DNA from: Oerskovia douganii
GTDB lineage: Bacteria; Actinomycetota; Actinomycetes; Actinomycetales; Cellulomonadaceae
Assembly (NCBI RefSeq): GCF_015142735.1
Contig: NZ_JACSPN010000003.1
Coordinates: forward strand, 171,900-235,899
Direction of reading: 5' to 3'
Length of the DNA: 64,000 bases
Numbering within the stretch: the stretch's first letter is position 1; every line of letters begins with the position of its first letter. Under the pieces are notes generated by a model that was not told the DNA's origin, did no database searches, and worked only from the letters and a program-made list of their open reading frames with translations. A program made the position numbers and the translations under genes. Below are positions 35,064-45,146 of the stretch, piece after piece.

Positions 35064-38000
35064 ATGAGCGACGCACCCACCGGCACCCCGACCGGCCCAG
35101 ACCCTGCCCCCGCCTCCCCGCCCGCGACCCCCTCGGACCCGTCCCGCCGCCTGGACTGGCGACGGCTGCGCGGTCCGCAGGCGGTCATCGCCCTGCTCGC
35201 GCTCAGCGTGGGAGCGGTCGGTGCCGCGTTCGGCACCGTCGTCGCGGGGTGGCTCGCGCAGGACCCGACGACCGCGACGCTCCAGCTCCTCGCCGCGTGC
35301 GTGGTGGGCGCGGCGCTGCTCGACACGGTCGGGCAGGTGATCTGGGCGGGCGTCGTCGACCGTGCGGAGGGCCGCCTGCGCGGCGACCTGCTCTCCGCGG
35401 CCCTGCACCAGCCGCTCGCCACGCTCACCGAGCAGGCCGTGGGAGAGGTCCTGGACCGGGTCGACGACGACACCCACGCGGTCGGCACGCTCGTGCGGCG
35501 CCAGGCCTGGGGCGCAGGTCGCACGCTCGTCGGCGTGGTCCCCATGTGGGTCGTGGCCGGGCTCACGTGGTGGCCCGCGTGGATCCTCTTCCCCGTGCTC
35601 GGTGCGGTCGCCGCCGTGATCGTGCGCCCCATGCTCGGGGAGATCGCGCGCCGCAAGGTCGTCGAGGAAGCGGCCTGGACGGACCACGCGGCCTCGTTCG
35701 AGGAGGCCGTGGCCGCACGCGACGACCTGCGCACGAGCCTGGGCCAGTCGTTCGCGGTGCGGCGCCTCGCCGAGAGGTCGGCGCAGGTCCACCGGCGCTT
35801 CGAGGCCGTGCTGTCGGTCGAGTCGCGCATGCTCCGGCGGGCCGGGCTCGTGCTCGCGTCGCTGCTCGCGGGCGTCGCCGTCGCAGGAGCCGCCCTCGCG
35901 GCCGACGGCCAGCTGGGCATCGACCGCCTGGTCACCCTCTTCCTGGTCACGTCGATGTTCGTCGGACAGACGGACAACCTGGTCCACCACCTCCCGGACA
36001 TCCAGGAGGGCATCGGGGCGCTCACGCGCATCCGGCAGATGCTCTCGGTCGCCCCCGAGCCCGTGGGCGGGCGGGAGGTTCCCGCCGGGCCGGTCGGCAT
36101 CGAGCTCCGGGACGTCCACTTCGCCTACGCCGAGGGCACGTTCGCCCTGGACGGCGTGAGCCTCCACGTGCCCGCGGGGGCGACCGTCGCGCTCGTCGGG
36201 CGCACGGGCTCGGGCAAGTCGACCCTCGCGTCGCTGTTGTCACGGGCGGTCGAGCCGCCGCGCGGCACGGTGCTCGTCGGCGGGGTGGACGTCCGTGACC
36301 TCGACCTGCAGGCGCTGCGTGCTGCCGTCGGGGTCGTGACCCAGCGGACCGAGATCCTCGCGGGCACGCTCGCGGAGAACGTCGCGCTCTTCGCCGACGT
36401 GCCCCGGGCCGCGATCGAGGACGCGGTGCGCGAGCTGCGTCTCGACGAGTGGGTGGCCGCTCTGCCGGACGGGCTCGACACGGTGCTCGGCCCCGGCGGG
36501 ACGTCGCTCTCCGCGGGGGAGGAGCAGCTCGTCGCGTTCGCGCGCCTGCTGGTGCGCGACGTGCAGGTCGTCGTCCTCGACGAGGCCACGGCACGTATGG
36601 ACCCGCTGACCGAGGCCCGGGTCGTGGCGGCCTCCGACCGGCTGCTCGCGGGGCGCACGGGAGTGCTCGTCGCGCACCGGCTCACGACGATCGAACGGGC
36701 CGGTCTGCTCGCGGTGCTCGACCGGGGGCGCGTCGTCCAGCAGGGAGACCGGGCTGCGCTCGCCCGCGTCGCCGGGCCCTACCGCGACCTGCTCGAGGCG
36801 AGCGTCGCGCAGGGAGGCCGCGCACCCTCCGCACCGGTGGACCGCGCCGCCGCAGTGGCACGTATCGACGCGGGTGGCTCCGTCGCCGAGGCCGGCGCGG
36901 TGAGCGACGGGACCGCCTCGGTCCTCGTGACGGCGGTCGCGGCCGACGGGACGCGCCCTGCGGTGGCCCCGGACCCCGCGGACGAGGCCGTCGGCGGGCG
37001 CCGGCGGCTCGGCGCCCCGCCCGCCCTCGCCGACCCCGGGGACGGACCGAGCCTCGCGCGCGGCGTCCTGCACGCGCTGTTCGTGCGTCCGGCGTGGGGC
37101 GTCGCGGGGGCCGTGCTGTTCCTCGTGACGAGCCTGGTCTCGGCCCAGGGCGCGGTCACCGGCTTCCTCTGGGGGCACGCCGTCCAGGGGCTCGACGAGG
37201 GCTTCCCCGCGGGGCTGCTCGTGCCCTTCGCGGTGCTCCTCGTGGTCGCGCCGCTGTGCCTCGCGCGCGCCCTGTACGTCTACCCGCGCTGGTGGGTCGA
37301 GGTCCTGCTGCGCGTGCGCATGGCGGTCATGGCGGGCCAGACGCGCCAGCACCGGCTCACGTCCACGCCGCCGGGCGAGGTCGTGGCACGCGCCATGGAC
37401 GCCGACCGCTTCGTGCGGTACGCCGACCGCTGGGTGGACCTGGTCAACGGGCTCGCCATCGCAGGTGTCACGGCCCTGCTCAGCAGGTCGTGGCTGGCCG
37501 GGGCCGTGCTCCTCGCGGTCATGGTCGTGTCGGCCGCCGCGTCGGCGCTCGGCCGACCCATCGCCGGCCGGTCGGCGACGAGGTCGTCGGCGGCCCGGGC
37601 CCGGTTCGGGCGCGCGCTCGTCTCGGCCCTCGACTCGGCGCGCTCGGTCAAGCTCGCTGCCCGGACGCCGCAGGTGCACGCGCACCTGCACACGGTCGAC
37701 GCGGGCCGCGTCCGCGCGGCGATCTTCGAGCACCGCGTGCAGGCCGCGCTCGACGGCGTGCCGCTCGTCATGATCCAGCTCGGCGTCGTCGCGGCCTGGG
37801 CAGGTCTGCTGACGGGCACGTGGGACCTCGCGACCGCGCTCCTGGTCGCGAACGCCGTGAACGGGTTCGGCTGGTTCGGCGTGGTCGCCGGGGCCGTCGT
37901 GACCGAGGCGCCGGGGACCCGCTCGTGGCAGCGGGCGACGAGCCGGCTCGCGGCCGGGACCGACCTCATGGACCTTCCTCCGGGCGTCGACCTGCTCACG

Positions 38001-38720
38001 GGCGAGGCGCCCACGCCTGCCCCGGGGCAGCGCCAGGAGCTCGAGCTCCTGGAGCTCGCGGGCGTGAGCGCGTTGCACGACGACGGCACGATCGGTGTCC
38101 AGGGGGTCGACCTGACGGTCGAGCGCGGCGAGCTCGTGCTGCTCCTCGGGCAGGTGGGGGCGGGCAAGTCGAGCCTGCTCGCGGCGCTCGCGGGGCTGAT
38201 GGAGCACACGGGTCACATCCGGTGGAACGGGACGGACGTCGAGGACGCCCAGACCTTCCTGCGTCCGGGCCAGGTCGCGCACGTCGCACAGGTCCCGCGG
38301 GTGCTCTCGGGGACCTTCGCCGACAACGTGCGGCTGGGGCACGAGCGCGAGGTCCGGGGGCCGGTCGCGGCTGCGCGCATGGAACGCGACGTGGTCGAGG
38401 CCGGGGGCCACGAGGCGCTCGTGGGCCACCGTGGTGTCCGGCTCTCGGGCGGCCAGGTGCAGCGGCTCGCGCTCGCTCGGGCGCTCGCGACCGACGCCGA
38501 GCTGCTCCTGGCGGACGACGTGTCGAGCGCTCTCGACGCCGCGACGGAGATCGAGCTGTGGTCGTCGTTGCGCGAGCGGGGGACCACGGTGATCGGCTCG
38601 ACCTCGAAGCGTGCGGCGCTCGCCCGGGCGGACAGGGTCGTGGTGCTGCACGAGGGGGCGATCGCCGAGGTCGGCCCGTGGGTCGACCTGGCTCAGCGCT
38701 GGGGGCACCTCGCGGGCTGA
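35064..38720 (+). CDS. Fused two-half ABC exporter (TMD-NBD-TMD-NBD in one chain)
   Basis: The 1218-residue protein contains two complete half exporters: six helices and an NBD, then six helices and an NBD. NBD1 has Walker A near residue 377 (GRTGSGKST), signature LSAGEEQ, and Walker B with catalytic Glu (VVVLDEATARMD). NBD2 has Walker A near 1029 (GQVGAGKSS), signature LSGGQVQ, but LLLADDVSSALD, with Asp in place of the usual catalytic Glu. Such one-site-degenerate exporters hydrolyse ATP at one composite site. Substrate unknown: multidrug, lipid or peptide export are all possible. No neighbouring gene suggests one. It ends at hairpin copy 2. Confidence 0.92.
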   Translation: MSDAPTGTPTGPDPAPASPPATPSDPSRRLDWRRLRGPQAVIALLALSVGAVGAAFGTVVAGWLAQDPTTATLQLLAACVVGAALLDTVGQVIWAGVVDRAEGRLRGDLLSAALHQPLATLTEQAVGEVLDRVDDDTHAVGTLVRRQAWGAGRTLVGVVPMWVVAGLTWWPAWILFPVLGAVAAVIVRPMLGEIARRKVVEEAAWTDHAASFEEAVAARDDLRTSLGQSFAVRRLAERSAQVHRRFEAVLSVESRMLRRAGLVLASLLAGVAVAGAALAADGQLGIDRLVTLFLVTSMFVGQTDNLVHHLPDIQEGIGALTRIRQMLSVAPEPVGGREVPAGPVGIELRDVHFAYAEGTFALDGVSLHVPAGATVALVGRTGSGKSTLASLLSRAVEPPRGTVLVGGVDVRDLDLQALRAAVGVVTQRTEILAGTLAENVALFADVPRAAIEDAVRELRLDEWVAALPDGLDTVLGPGGTSLSAGEEQLVAFARLLVRDVQVVVLDEATARMDPLTEARVVAASDRLLAGRTGVLVAHRLTTIERAGLLAVLDRGRVVQQGDRAALARVAGPYRDLLEASVAQGGRAPSAPVDRAAAVARIDAGGSVAEAGAVSDGTASVLVTAVAADGTRPAVAPDPADEAVGGRRRLGAPPALADPGDGPSLARGVLHALFVRPAWGVAGAVLFLVTSLVSAQGAVTGFLWGHAVQGLDEGFPAGLLVPFAVLLVVAPLCLARALYVYPRWWVEVLLRVRMAVMAGQTRQHRLTSTPPGEVVARAMDADRFVRYADRWVDLVNGLAIAGVTALLSRSWLAGAVLLAVMVVSAAASALGRPIAGRSATRSSAARARFGRALVSALDSARSVKLAARTPQVHAHLHTVDAGRVRAAIFEHRVQAALDGVPLVMIQLGVVAAWAGLLTGTWDLATALLVANAVNGFGWFGVVAGAVVTEAPGTRSWQRATSRLAAGTDLMDLPPGVDLLTGEAPTPAPGQRQELELLELAGVSALHDDGTIGVQGVDLTVERGELVLLLGQVGAGKSSLLAALAGLMEHTGHIRWNGTDVEDAQTFLRPGQVAHVAQVPRVLSGTFADNVRLGHEREVRGPVAAARMERDVVEAGGHEALVGHRGVRLSGGQVQRLALARALATDAELLLADDVSSALDAATEIELWSSLRERGTTVIGSTSKRAALARADRVVVLHEGAIAEVGPWVDLAQRWGHLAG

Positions 38721-38743
38721 GCGGCCGCGCCGCTGCGCTGTGT

Positions 38744-38799
38744 CGAACCCGAGGTTGGTCAGGCAACTCACGAGTGTTGCCTGACCAACCTCGGGTTCG
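38744..38799 (+). repeat. Dispersed hairpin repeat, copy 2 (after the ABC exporter)
   Basis: Perfect stem of 24 bp: the left arm contains GAACCCGAGGTTGGTCAGGC and the right arm its complement, around TCACGAGT. It lies 23 bp after the ABC gene and probably terminates it. Confidence 0.9.
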
Positions 38800-38820
38800 G
38801 CGTCTCCGGGGGCCAAAACT

Positions 38821-38850
38821 CTTGCTGCAACTTTCAGCAAGCGCTACAGT
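38821..38850 (+). promoter_or_regulatory. Promoter and MalR/LacI-type operator of the amylopullulanase gene
   Basis: TTGCTG (-35, 38822-38827) and TACAGT (-10, 38845-38850) are spaced by exactly 17 bp. The palindrome CTTGCTG-CAACTTT-CAGCAAG (38821-38841) occupies the promoter. It resembles operators of MalR/LacI-type regulators of starch and maltose genes in Gram-positive actinobacteria, so induction by maltose or derepression is likely (inference). Confidence 0.8.
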
Positions 38851-38964
38851 CTGGGTCAGCCGGCGGCGGGGAGCGCCCGGCTCGGGAGACCACGTGGAGC
38901 GCGGAGGCTCGGTCACCCGGCGGTGCGTTCGCACGTCCGACTCCCCGGTGACAAGGGAGTCCTC

Positions 38965-41900
38965 ATGCCATCACCTGCCCCGCGGCGGTCGTCCAGACCG
39001 CGTCGCACCACAGCCTCCCTGGCAGCGATATCGGTCGCGCTGACCGGGCTGACCGGATTCACGGCCGTCGCGAACGCGGCGCCCGGCCCCGCGACCGTCC
39101 GGGCCGCGGACGACGCACGGACGTTCGCGCTCGTCGGCAGCCTGCAGGACGAGGCTGGTTGCGCGGCGGACTGGGACCCTGCCTGCGCCGCGACCGAGCT
39201 CGCGCCGACCGGCACGGACGGCCTCTACGCGGCCGACCTCACGGTGCCCGCCGGCACCTACGAGTACAAGGTCGCCGTGAACGACTCGTGGGACGAGGCC
39301 TACGGTCTGAACGGCGGCGCGGACAACATCCCGCTCGTCGTCGCAGGTCCCACGACCCTGCGCTTCACGTTCGACGACGTCGCCAAGCGCGTCTCGCTCG
39401 CGCCCGTCGAGCTCGGGGGAGCCTACGACGAAGCGACCGACGCGGGGATCGTGACCGCTCCCGTGCGCCAGCCGGGCTCGGACGAGCAGTTCTACTTCGT
39501 CATGACCGACCGCTTCGCGGACGGCGACCCGACCAACAACGAGGCAGGCATCGCGGGCGGCGCGCTGCACTCGGGGTACGACCCCACGAACAAGGGCTTC
39601 TACCAGGGTGGTGACATCCAGGGCCTGCGCGACCAGCTCGACTACATCGACGGGCTCGGGACCACCGCGATCTGGCTGACGCCGTCGTTCAAGAACAACC
39701 CCGTGCAGGGCGAGGGCGAGAACGCCTCGGCGGGCTACCACGGCTACTGGGTCACGGACTTCACGCAGATCGACCCGCACCTGGGGACGAACGCCGAGCT
39801 CGAGGCCCTGATCGACGAGGCGCACGCCAAGGGCATCAAGGTCTACTTCGACATCATCACCAACCACACTGCCGACCTGATCGACAACGAGCAGAAGCAG
39901 TACTCGTACGTCGACCAGGCGACCGCGCCGTACAAGGACGCCGACGGCAACGTGTTCGACCCGGCCGACCACGCGGGCAAGGACACGTTCCCCGCGACGG
40001 ACGCCGCGACGTCGTTCCCCTACACGCCCGTGGTGGCCGACGACGCGAAGGACGCCAAGGTCCCCGCGTGGCTCAACGACACGACGCTCTACCACAACCG
40101 TGGCAACTCGACGTGGTCCGGTGAGTCCGTGACCTACGGCGACTTCGACGGCCTGGACGACCTCATGACCGAGAACCCGCGTGTCGTCGACGGGTTCGTC
40201 GACGTCTACCAGGGCTGGGTCGACCTCGGCATCGACGGCTTCCGCATCGACACGGTCAAGCACGTCAACTTCGAGTTCTGGGAGACCTGGACCACCGAGG
40301 TCCTCGACTACGCCCACTCGAAGGGCAAGGACGACTTCTTCATGTTCGGCGAGATCTACGACGCCGACGCCGCCAAGCTCTCGCCCTACGTGCGCAGGAC
40401 GGACATGAACTCCGTTCTCGACTTCGCGTTCCAGTCCTCGGCCGCGAGCTTCGCGAGCGGCAACAGCGCCAAGGGCCTGTCCCAGCTCTTCGCGAGCGAC
40501 GACATGTACACCACGCCCGACTCGTCGGCGTCGGCGCTGCCCACGTTCCTCGGCAACCACGACATGGGCCGCATCGGGTACCTGCTGCAGACCACGGGCG
40601 ACGCGCAGCGTCGTGACGAGCTCGCGCACGACCTCATGTACCTCACGCGCGGCCAGCCGGTCGTCTACTACGGCGACGAGCAGGGCTTCGCGGGTGCGGG
40701 CGACGGCAAGGACAAGAACGCGCGGCAGTCGCTGTTCGCGACCCAGGTCGCCGAGTACGCGGACCAGAAGCTGATCACGGGCGAGACCGCCGGCAGCCAG
40801 GACCGCTACGACACCACGTCGCCGCTCTACACCCACATCGCCGAGCTCTCCGCGCTGCGCTCCGAGAACCCGGCCCTCGCGACGGGCGCCCAGATCGAGC
40901 GCTACACCGACTCGGGGGCGGGCGTCTACGCGTTCTCGCGCGTGGACCGCACCGAGAAGGTCGAGCACCTCGTGGGGCTCAACAACTCGACCGCGGCCAA
41001 GACGGTCGGTTTCACCACGCTCACGCCCGGCGCGACGTACACGCCGCTCCACGGTGGCGCAGACGCGGTCACGGCCGGTGCCGACGGCACGGTCTCGCTC
41101 ACGGTCCCGGCCCTGGGCTCGGTCGTCCTGAAGGCCGACCGCACCGTGGGCGTCGAGTCCACGGGGGACGTCTCGGTGGCCGTACCGGCCGCGGGGGCGG
41201 GCCTCACCGGGGTCGCCCCGGTCGCCGCGGACGTCGACGACGCCGCGTGGTCCGAGACCAGCTTCGCGTGGCGCGTCGTCGGGTCGGACGAGTGGCAGGG
41301 GCTCGGCACGGCCGAGGACACCTCGCCGCGCGTCTTCCACGACGTGAGCGGTCTGGCCAAGGGCACGCTCGTCGAGTACCGCGCCGTGACGGTCGACGCC
41401 GACGGCGACCGCGCCGCGGCCTCGACGTTCGCCAGCGTGGGGAACTCGGTCAGCGGCGACGAGGAGGTCGAGCCCCCGACGGACATCGACCTCGTGACCG
41501 TCCCCGGCAGCCACAACTCCGAGATGGGGTGCGCGGGCGACTGGGCCCCCGGCTGCGAGGCCGCGAAGCTCACCAAGCGTGCCGACGGCGTCTACGCCGG
41601 CACGTTCGACATCGCGGCAGGGACCTACGAGTACAAGGTCGCGATCAACGGCTCGTGGGACCTCAACTACGGTGTGGGCGGCGCGAAGGACGGCTCCAAC
41701 GCGACGTACACGACCGCGGGCGGTCCGGTGACGTTCTACTGGGACCCGGTCTCGCACGACTTCTCGAGCACGGCGCAGGGCCCGATCGTCACGGTCGCGG
41801 GCTCGTTCCAGGACCAGCTCGGCTGCGCGGCCGCGTGGTCCCCGGACTGCCTGGGTTCGTGGTTGCGCGACCCGGACGGTGACGGCGTCTACACGTTCAC

Positions 41901-44900
41901 GACGTCGGCGCTCGCCACGGGCGCGTACGAGGGCAAGGTCACGCACGGCATGAGCTGGGCCGAGAACTACGGGGTCGGCGGCGTCAAGGACGGGCAGAAC
42001 TACTCGTTCAGCGCGTCCGACGGCAAGTCGGTCACGTTCTCCTACGTCCTGGCGACGCACGTCCTCACGATCGAGGTCGCGGACCCGCCGCTGCCCGGGA
42101 CCGGTCAGCAGGCCGCGCACTGGGTCACGAAGGACCTGGTCGCCTGGCCGCGCGAGCTGCTCGCGGGCGCCGACCCGGCGACGCAGGGCTGGACGCTGCA
42201 CACCGCGCCGACGGGCGGCCTGAGCGTCGCCGACGGTGCGGTGGTCACCCCGGAGGGGGCGTCGACCCTGGGGCTGACCTACGACCCGGCCGGCCTGCCC
42301 GACGACGTCACGTCCGCCTTCCCGGCCCTCGCCGACGCGGTGGCTCTGCGGGTCACCGGCGCCGATGGCAAGCCGGTCTCGGTGGACGCGGCGACCGCCG
42401 CGCTCACGGGCCAGCTCCTCGTCGTCCAGCGCGGCGGCCCCGAGGCCGACGCGCCGCTCACCGCGGCCACCGGTGTCCAGGTCCCCGGCGTCCTGGACGA
42501 CCTGTTCGCGGAGGGCGCGGCGGACCGCACGCTCGGGACGAGCATCCACAAGAACGGCAAGTGGGCCTCGTTCGCGCTGTGGGCTCCCACGGCCAAGAAG
42601 GTCACGCTCCTCGCGTGGCCCGCGAAGGGCGACGCTGCCGGCCTGAAGACCGAGGACGCACGCCGGTACCCTGCCGAGCGTCAGTCCGACGGTACGTGGA
42701 CGGTCGACGGCAAGGAGGCCGACAAGAAGTTCGGCTGGGTCGGGGCCAGGTACCTCTACGAGGTCGAGGTCTTCGTGCCGTCCACGGGCAAGGTCGAGAC
42801 GAACGTCGTGACCGACCCGTACTCGCTCGGCCTCACGCTCAACTCGACGCACTCGGTCGTCGTCGACCTCGACGCGAAGGGCACGCAGCCCAAGGTGTGG
42901 AAGGAGACCGAGGCCCCCGTCGTCGAGCGGGCCGTCGACCAGACGATCTACGAGCTGCACGTGCGGGACTTCTCGATCGCGGACACCACGGTGCCGGCCG
43001 CCAAGCGCGGCACGTACCTCGCGTTCGGGGAGAAGAAGTCGGCCGGCATGAAGCACCTCGCGGAGCTCGCCGACGCGGGCCTGACGACGGTGCACCTGCT
43101 GCCGACGTTCGACATCGCGACGATCGAAGAGGACCGGGCAGAGCAGTCGGTCACCCCCGACCTGAGCGGCTTCGCGCCCGACGGTACCGAGCAGCAGGCG
43201 GCCGTGTCCGCGATCCAGGGCACGGACGGCTTCAACTGGGGCTACGACCCGCTGCACTTCTCGACGCCCGAGGGGTCGTACGCCGTCGACGCCGAGGGGT
43301 CCGCGCGCGTCGCGGAGTTCCGCACCATGGTCGGGTCGCTGCACCAGACCGGTCTGCAGGTCGTGCTCGACCAGGTGTTCAACCACACCGCGGCCAGCGG
43401 CCAGGACCCCAAGAGCGTCCTGGACAAGGTCGTGCCCGGTTACTACCACCGTCAGAACACGACGACCGGTGCGGTCGAGACCAGCACCTGCTGCCAGAAC
43501 CTCGCGACCGAGCACGCCATGACCGGCAAGCTCATGGTCGACTCGGTCGTCACGTGGGCCCGCGACTACAAGGTCGACGGCTTCCGCTTCGACCTCATGG
43601 GGCACCACACGAAGCAGAACATGCTCGACGTCCGTGCGGCGCTCGACGAGCTCACGCTGAAGAAGGACGGTGTGGACGGCAAGGCCGTCTACCTGTACGG
43701 CGAGGGGTGGAACTTCGGGGAGGTCGCCGACAACGCGCTGTTCGAGCAGGCCACGCAGGGCCAGCTCGGCGGCACGGGCATCGGCACGTTCTCCGACCGC
43801 CTGCGCGACGCGGTCCACGGCGGGTCTCCCGTCGACGGGGCCTCGACGTTCACGCAGGGCTTCGGCACGGGGCTCGCGACCGACCCGAACGGGCAGCCCG
43901 CCCGGGCGGGGGAGCCGGGGACCGTGAACGACGGGTCGGCCGACGAGGTCGCGGCGCTGGGCCACGAGACGGACCTGGTCCGTCTGGGGCTCGCGGGCAA
44001 CCTGCGCAGCTTCACGTTCACGACGTCGACGGGCGAGGCCAAGCGGGGCGACGAGATCGACTACCGGGGTGCACCCGCGGGGTACGCGGACTCTCCCGAG
44101 GAGATCATCAGCTACGTCGACGCGCACGACAACGAGACGCTGTTCGACCTGCTGACCCTCAAGCTGCCGGCGGACACGTCGATGGCCGACCGGGTGCGCA
44201 TGAACAACGTCTCGCTCGCCACGACGGCCCTGTCCCAGACGCCGTCGCTGTGGCACGCGGGCACCGACCTGCTGCGCTCCAAGTCGCTCGACCGGAACAG
44301 CTACGACTCGGGTGACTGGTTCAACGCGATCGACTGGACCGGCACGGACAACGGGTTCGGCAAGGGGCTGCCGCTTGCCGCGGACAACGAGGACAAGTGG
44401 CCTCTCATGGCGCCGCTCCTCGCGAACCCGGCGCTCAAGCCGACCGCCCAGGACATCGCGGCGGCCTCGGACAACGCGACGGACCTGCTGAGGCTGCGCT
44501 CCTCGACGGACCTGTTCCGCCTGGGCAGCGCGGACCTGATCAACCAGAAGGTCACGTTCCCCGACGCGGGGACCGGTCAGACGCCGGGCGTGATCGTCAT
44601 GAGCATCGACGACACGATCGGCAAGGACGTGGACAAGAAGCTCGACGGCGCGCTCGTCGTCTTCAACGCCTCGCCCGAGCCGGTCACGCAGACGGTCGCG
44701 GGGCTGGCGGGCCGCCAGTACGCGCTCTCGCCCGTCCAGGCCGACGGTCACGACGACGTGGTCAGGGCGACCACGTGGGATGCCGCGACCGGCACGGTGA
44801 CGGTCCCGGCGCGGTCGGTCGCGGTGCTCGTCGAGCCCAAGGCCTCGAAGGTCGAGCTCACGGCCACGGCGCGCACCCAGTGCCTCGCGGGCCGGGTCTC

Positions 44901-45138
44901 GGTCACGGTCAGCGCCGTCAACGCCGGGAAGGTGCCCGCGACCGTGACGGTCGAGTCGCCGTTCGGCACCAAGACCTTCACGGGCGTCTTGCCGGGCAAG
45001 TCCGCCCAGCAGACGTTCGCGACGCGCCAGGTCGCGGTCCCCGCCGCGACGGCCGGGGTCACGGGCACGGCGACGATCGACGGCAAGGAGGCTCGCACGG
45101 TCTACGACGTGTCGTACGACGCGCGCGACTGCTCATGA
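38965..45138 (+). CDS. Secreted amylopullulanase (GH13 alpha-amylase plus GH13 pullulanase)
   Basis: This is one 2057-residue protein. A signal peptide comes first (about 1-38, ending ..VANA), then a starch-binding X25-like module (about 50-130, TFALVGSLQDEAGCAADW...). A GH13 alpha-amylase domain follows, with GFRIDTVKH (nucleophile Asp near 425), MFGEIYD (Glu near 461) and LGNHDMGR (Asp near 530). Two further X25-like modules begin near 840 and 940. The C-terminal half is a pullulanase with GFNWGYDP near 1422, DGFRFDLMG near 1537, YGEGWNFGE near 1578 and DAHDNE near 1718, then about 100 C-terminal residues. It would cut alpha-1,4 and alpha-1,6 bonds in starch or glycogen outside the cell. 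The ATG at 38965 has a GGGAG site upstream. Confidence 0.94.
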   Translation: MPSPAPRRSSRPRRTTASLAAISVALTGLTGFTAVANAAPGPATVRAADDARTFALVGSLQDEAGCAADWDPACAATELAPTGTDGLYAADLTVPAGTYEYKVAVNDSWDEAYGLNGGADNIPLVVAGPTTLRFTFDDVAKRVSLAPVELGGAYDEATDAGIVTAPVRQPGSDEQFYFVMTDRFADGDPTNNEAGIAGGALHSGYDPTNKGFYQGGDIQGLRDQLDYIDGLGTTAIWLTPSFKNNPVQGEGENASAGYHGYWVTDFTQIDPHLGTNAELEALIDEAHAKGIKVYFDIITNHTADLIDNEQKQYSYVDQATAPYKDADGNVFDPADHAGKDTFPATDAATSFPYTPVVADDAKDAKVPAWLNDTTLYHNRGNSTWSGESVTYGDFDGLDDLMTENPRVVDGFVDVYQGWVDLGIDGFRIDTVKHVNFEFWETWTTEVLDYAHSKGKDDFFMFGEIYDADAAKLSPYVRRTDMNSVLDFAFQSSAASFASGNSAKGLSQLFASDDMYTTPDSSASALPTFLGNHDMGRIGYLLQTTGDAQRRDELAHDLMYLTRGQPVVYYGDEQGFAGAGDGKDKNARQSLFATQVAEYADQKLITGETAGSQDRYDTTSPLYTHIAELSALRSENPALATGAQIERYTDSGAGVYAFSRVDRTEKVEHLVGLNNSTAAKTVGFTTLTPGATYTPLHGGADAVTAGADGTVSLTVPALGSVVLKADRTVGVESTGDVSVAVPAAGAGLTGVAPVAADVDDAAWSETSFAWRVVGSDEWQGLGTAEDTSPRVFHDVSGLAKGTLVEYRAVTVDADGDRAAASTFASVGNSVSGDEEVEPPTDIDLVTVPGSHNSEMGCAGDWAPGCEAAKLTKRADGVYAGTFDIAAGTYEYKVAINGSWDLNYGVGGAKDGSNATYTTAGGPVTFYWDPVSHDFSSTAQGPIVTVAGSFQDQLGCAAAWSPDCLGSWLRDPDGDGVYTFTTSALATGAYEGKVTHGMSWAENYGVGGVKDGQNYSFSASDGKSVTFSYVLATHVLTIEVADPPLPGTGQQAAHWVTKDLVAWPRELLAGADPATQGWTLHTAPTGGLSVADGAVVTPEGASTLGLTYDPAGLPDDVTSAFPALADAVALRVTGADGKPVSVDAATAALTGQLLVVQRGGPEADAPLTAATGVQVPGVLDDLFAEGAADRTLGTSIHKNGKWASFALWAPTAKKVTLLAWPAKGDAAGLKTEDARRYPAERQSDGTWTVDGKEADKKFGWVGARYLYEVEVFVPSTGKVETNVVTDPYSLGLTLNSTHSVVVDLDAKGTQPKVWKETEAPVVERAVDQTIYELHVRDFSIADTTVPAAKRGTYLAFGEKKSAGMKHLAELADAGLTTVHLLPTFDIATIEEDRAEQSVTPDLSGFAPDGTEQQAAVSAIQGTDGFNWGYDPLHFSTPEGSYAVDAEGSARVAEFRTMVGSLHQTGLQVVLDQVFNHTAASGQDPKSVLDKVVPGYYHRQNTTTGAVETSTCCQNLATEHAMTGKLMVDSVVTWARDYKVDGFRFDLMGHHTKQNMLDVRAALDELTLKKDGVDGKAVYLYGEGWNFGEVADNALFEQATQGQLGGTGIGTFSDRLRDAVHGGSPVDGASTFTQGFGTGLATDPNGQPARAGEPGTVNDGSADEVAALGHETDLVRLGLAGNLRSFTFTTSTGEAKRGDEIDYRGAPAGYADSPEEIISYVDAHDNETLFDLLTLKLPADTSMADRVRMNNVSLATTALSQTPSLWHAGTDLLRSKSLDRNSYDSGDWFNAIDWTGTDNGFGKGLPLAADNEDKWPLMAPLLANPALKPTAQDIAAASDNATDLLRLRSSTDLFRLGSADLINQKVTFPDAGTGQTPGVIVMSIDDTIGKDVDKKLDGALVVFNASPEPVTQTVAGLAGRQYALSPVQADGHDDVVRATTWDAATGTVTVPARSVAVLVEPKASKVELTATARTQCLAGRVSVTVSAVNAGKVPATVTVESPFGTKTFTGVLPGKSAQQTFATRQVAVPAATAGVTGTATIDGKEARTVYDVSYDARDCS

Positions 45139-45146
45139 TGTGACCC

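Noticed and set aside
38971..44751. Very long open frame antisense to the amylopullulanase gene
   Set aside because: A GC-rich coding strand leaves the opposite frame free of stops. The product is Arg/Val/Leu-biased without any domain, and the plus-strand protein has complete catalytic motifs.
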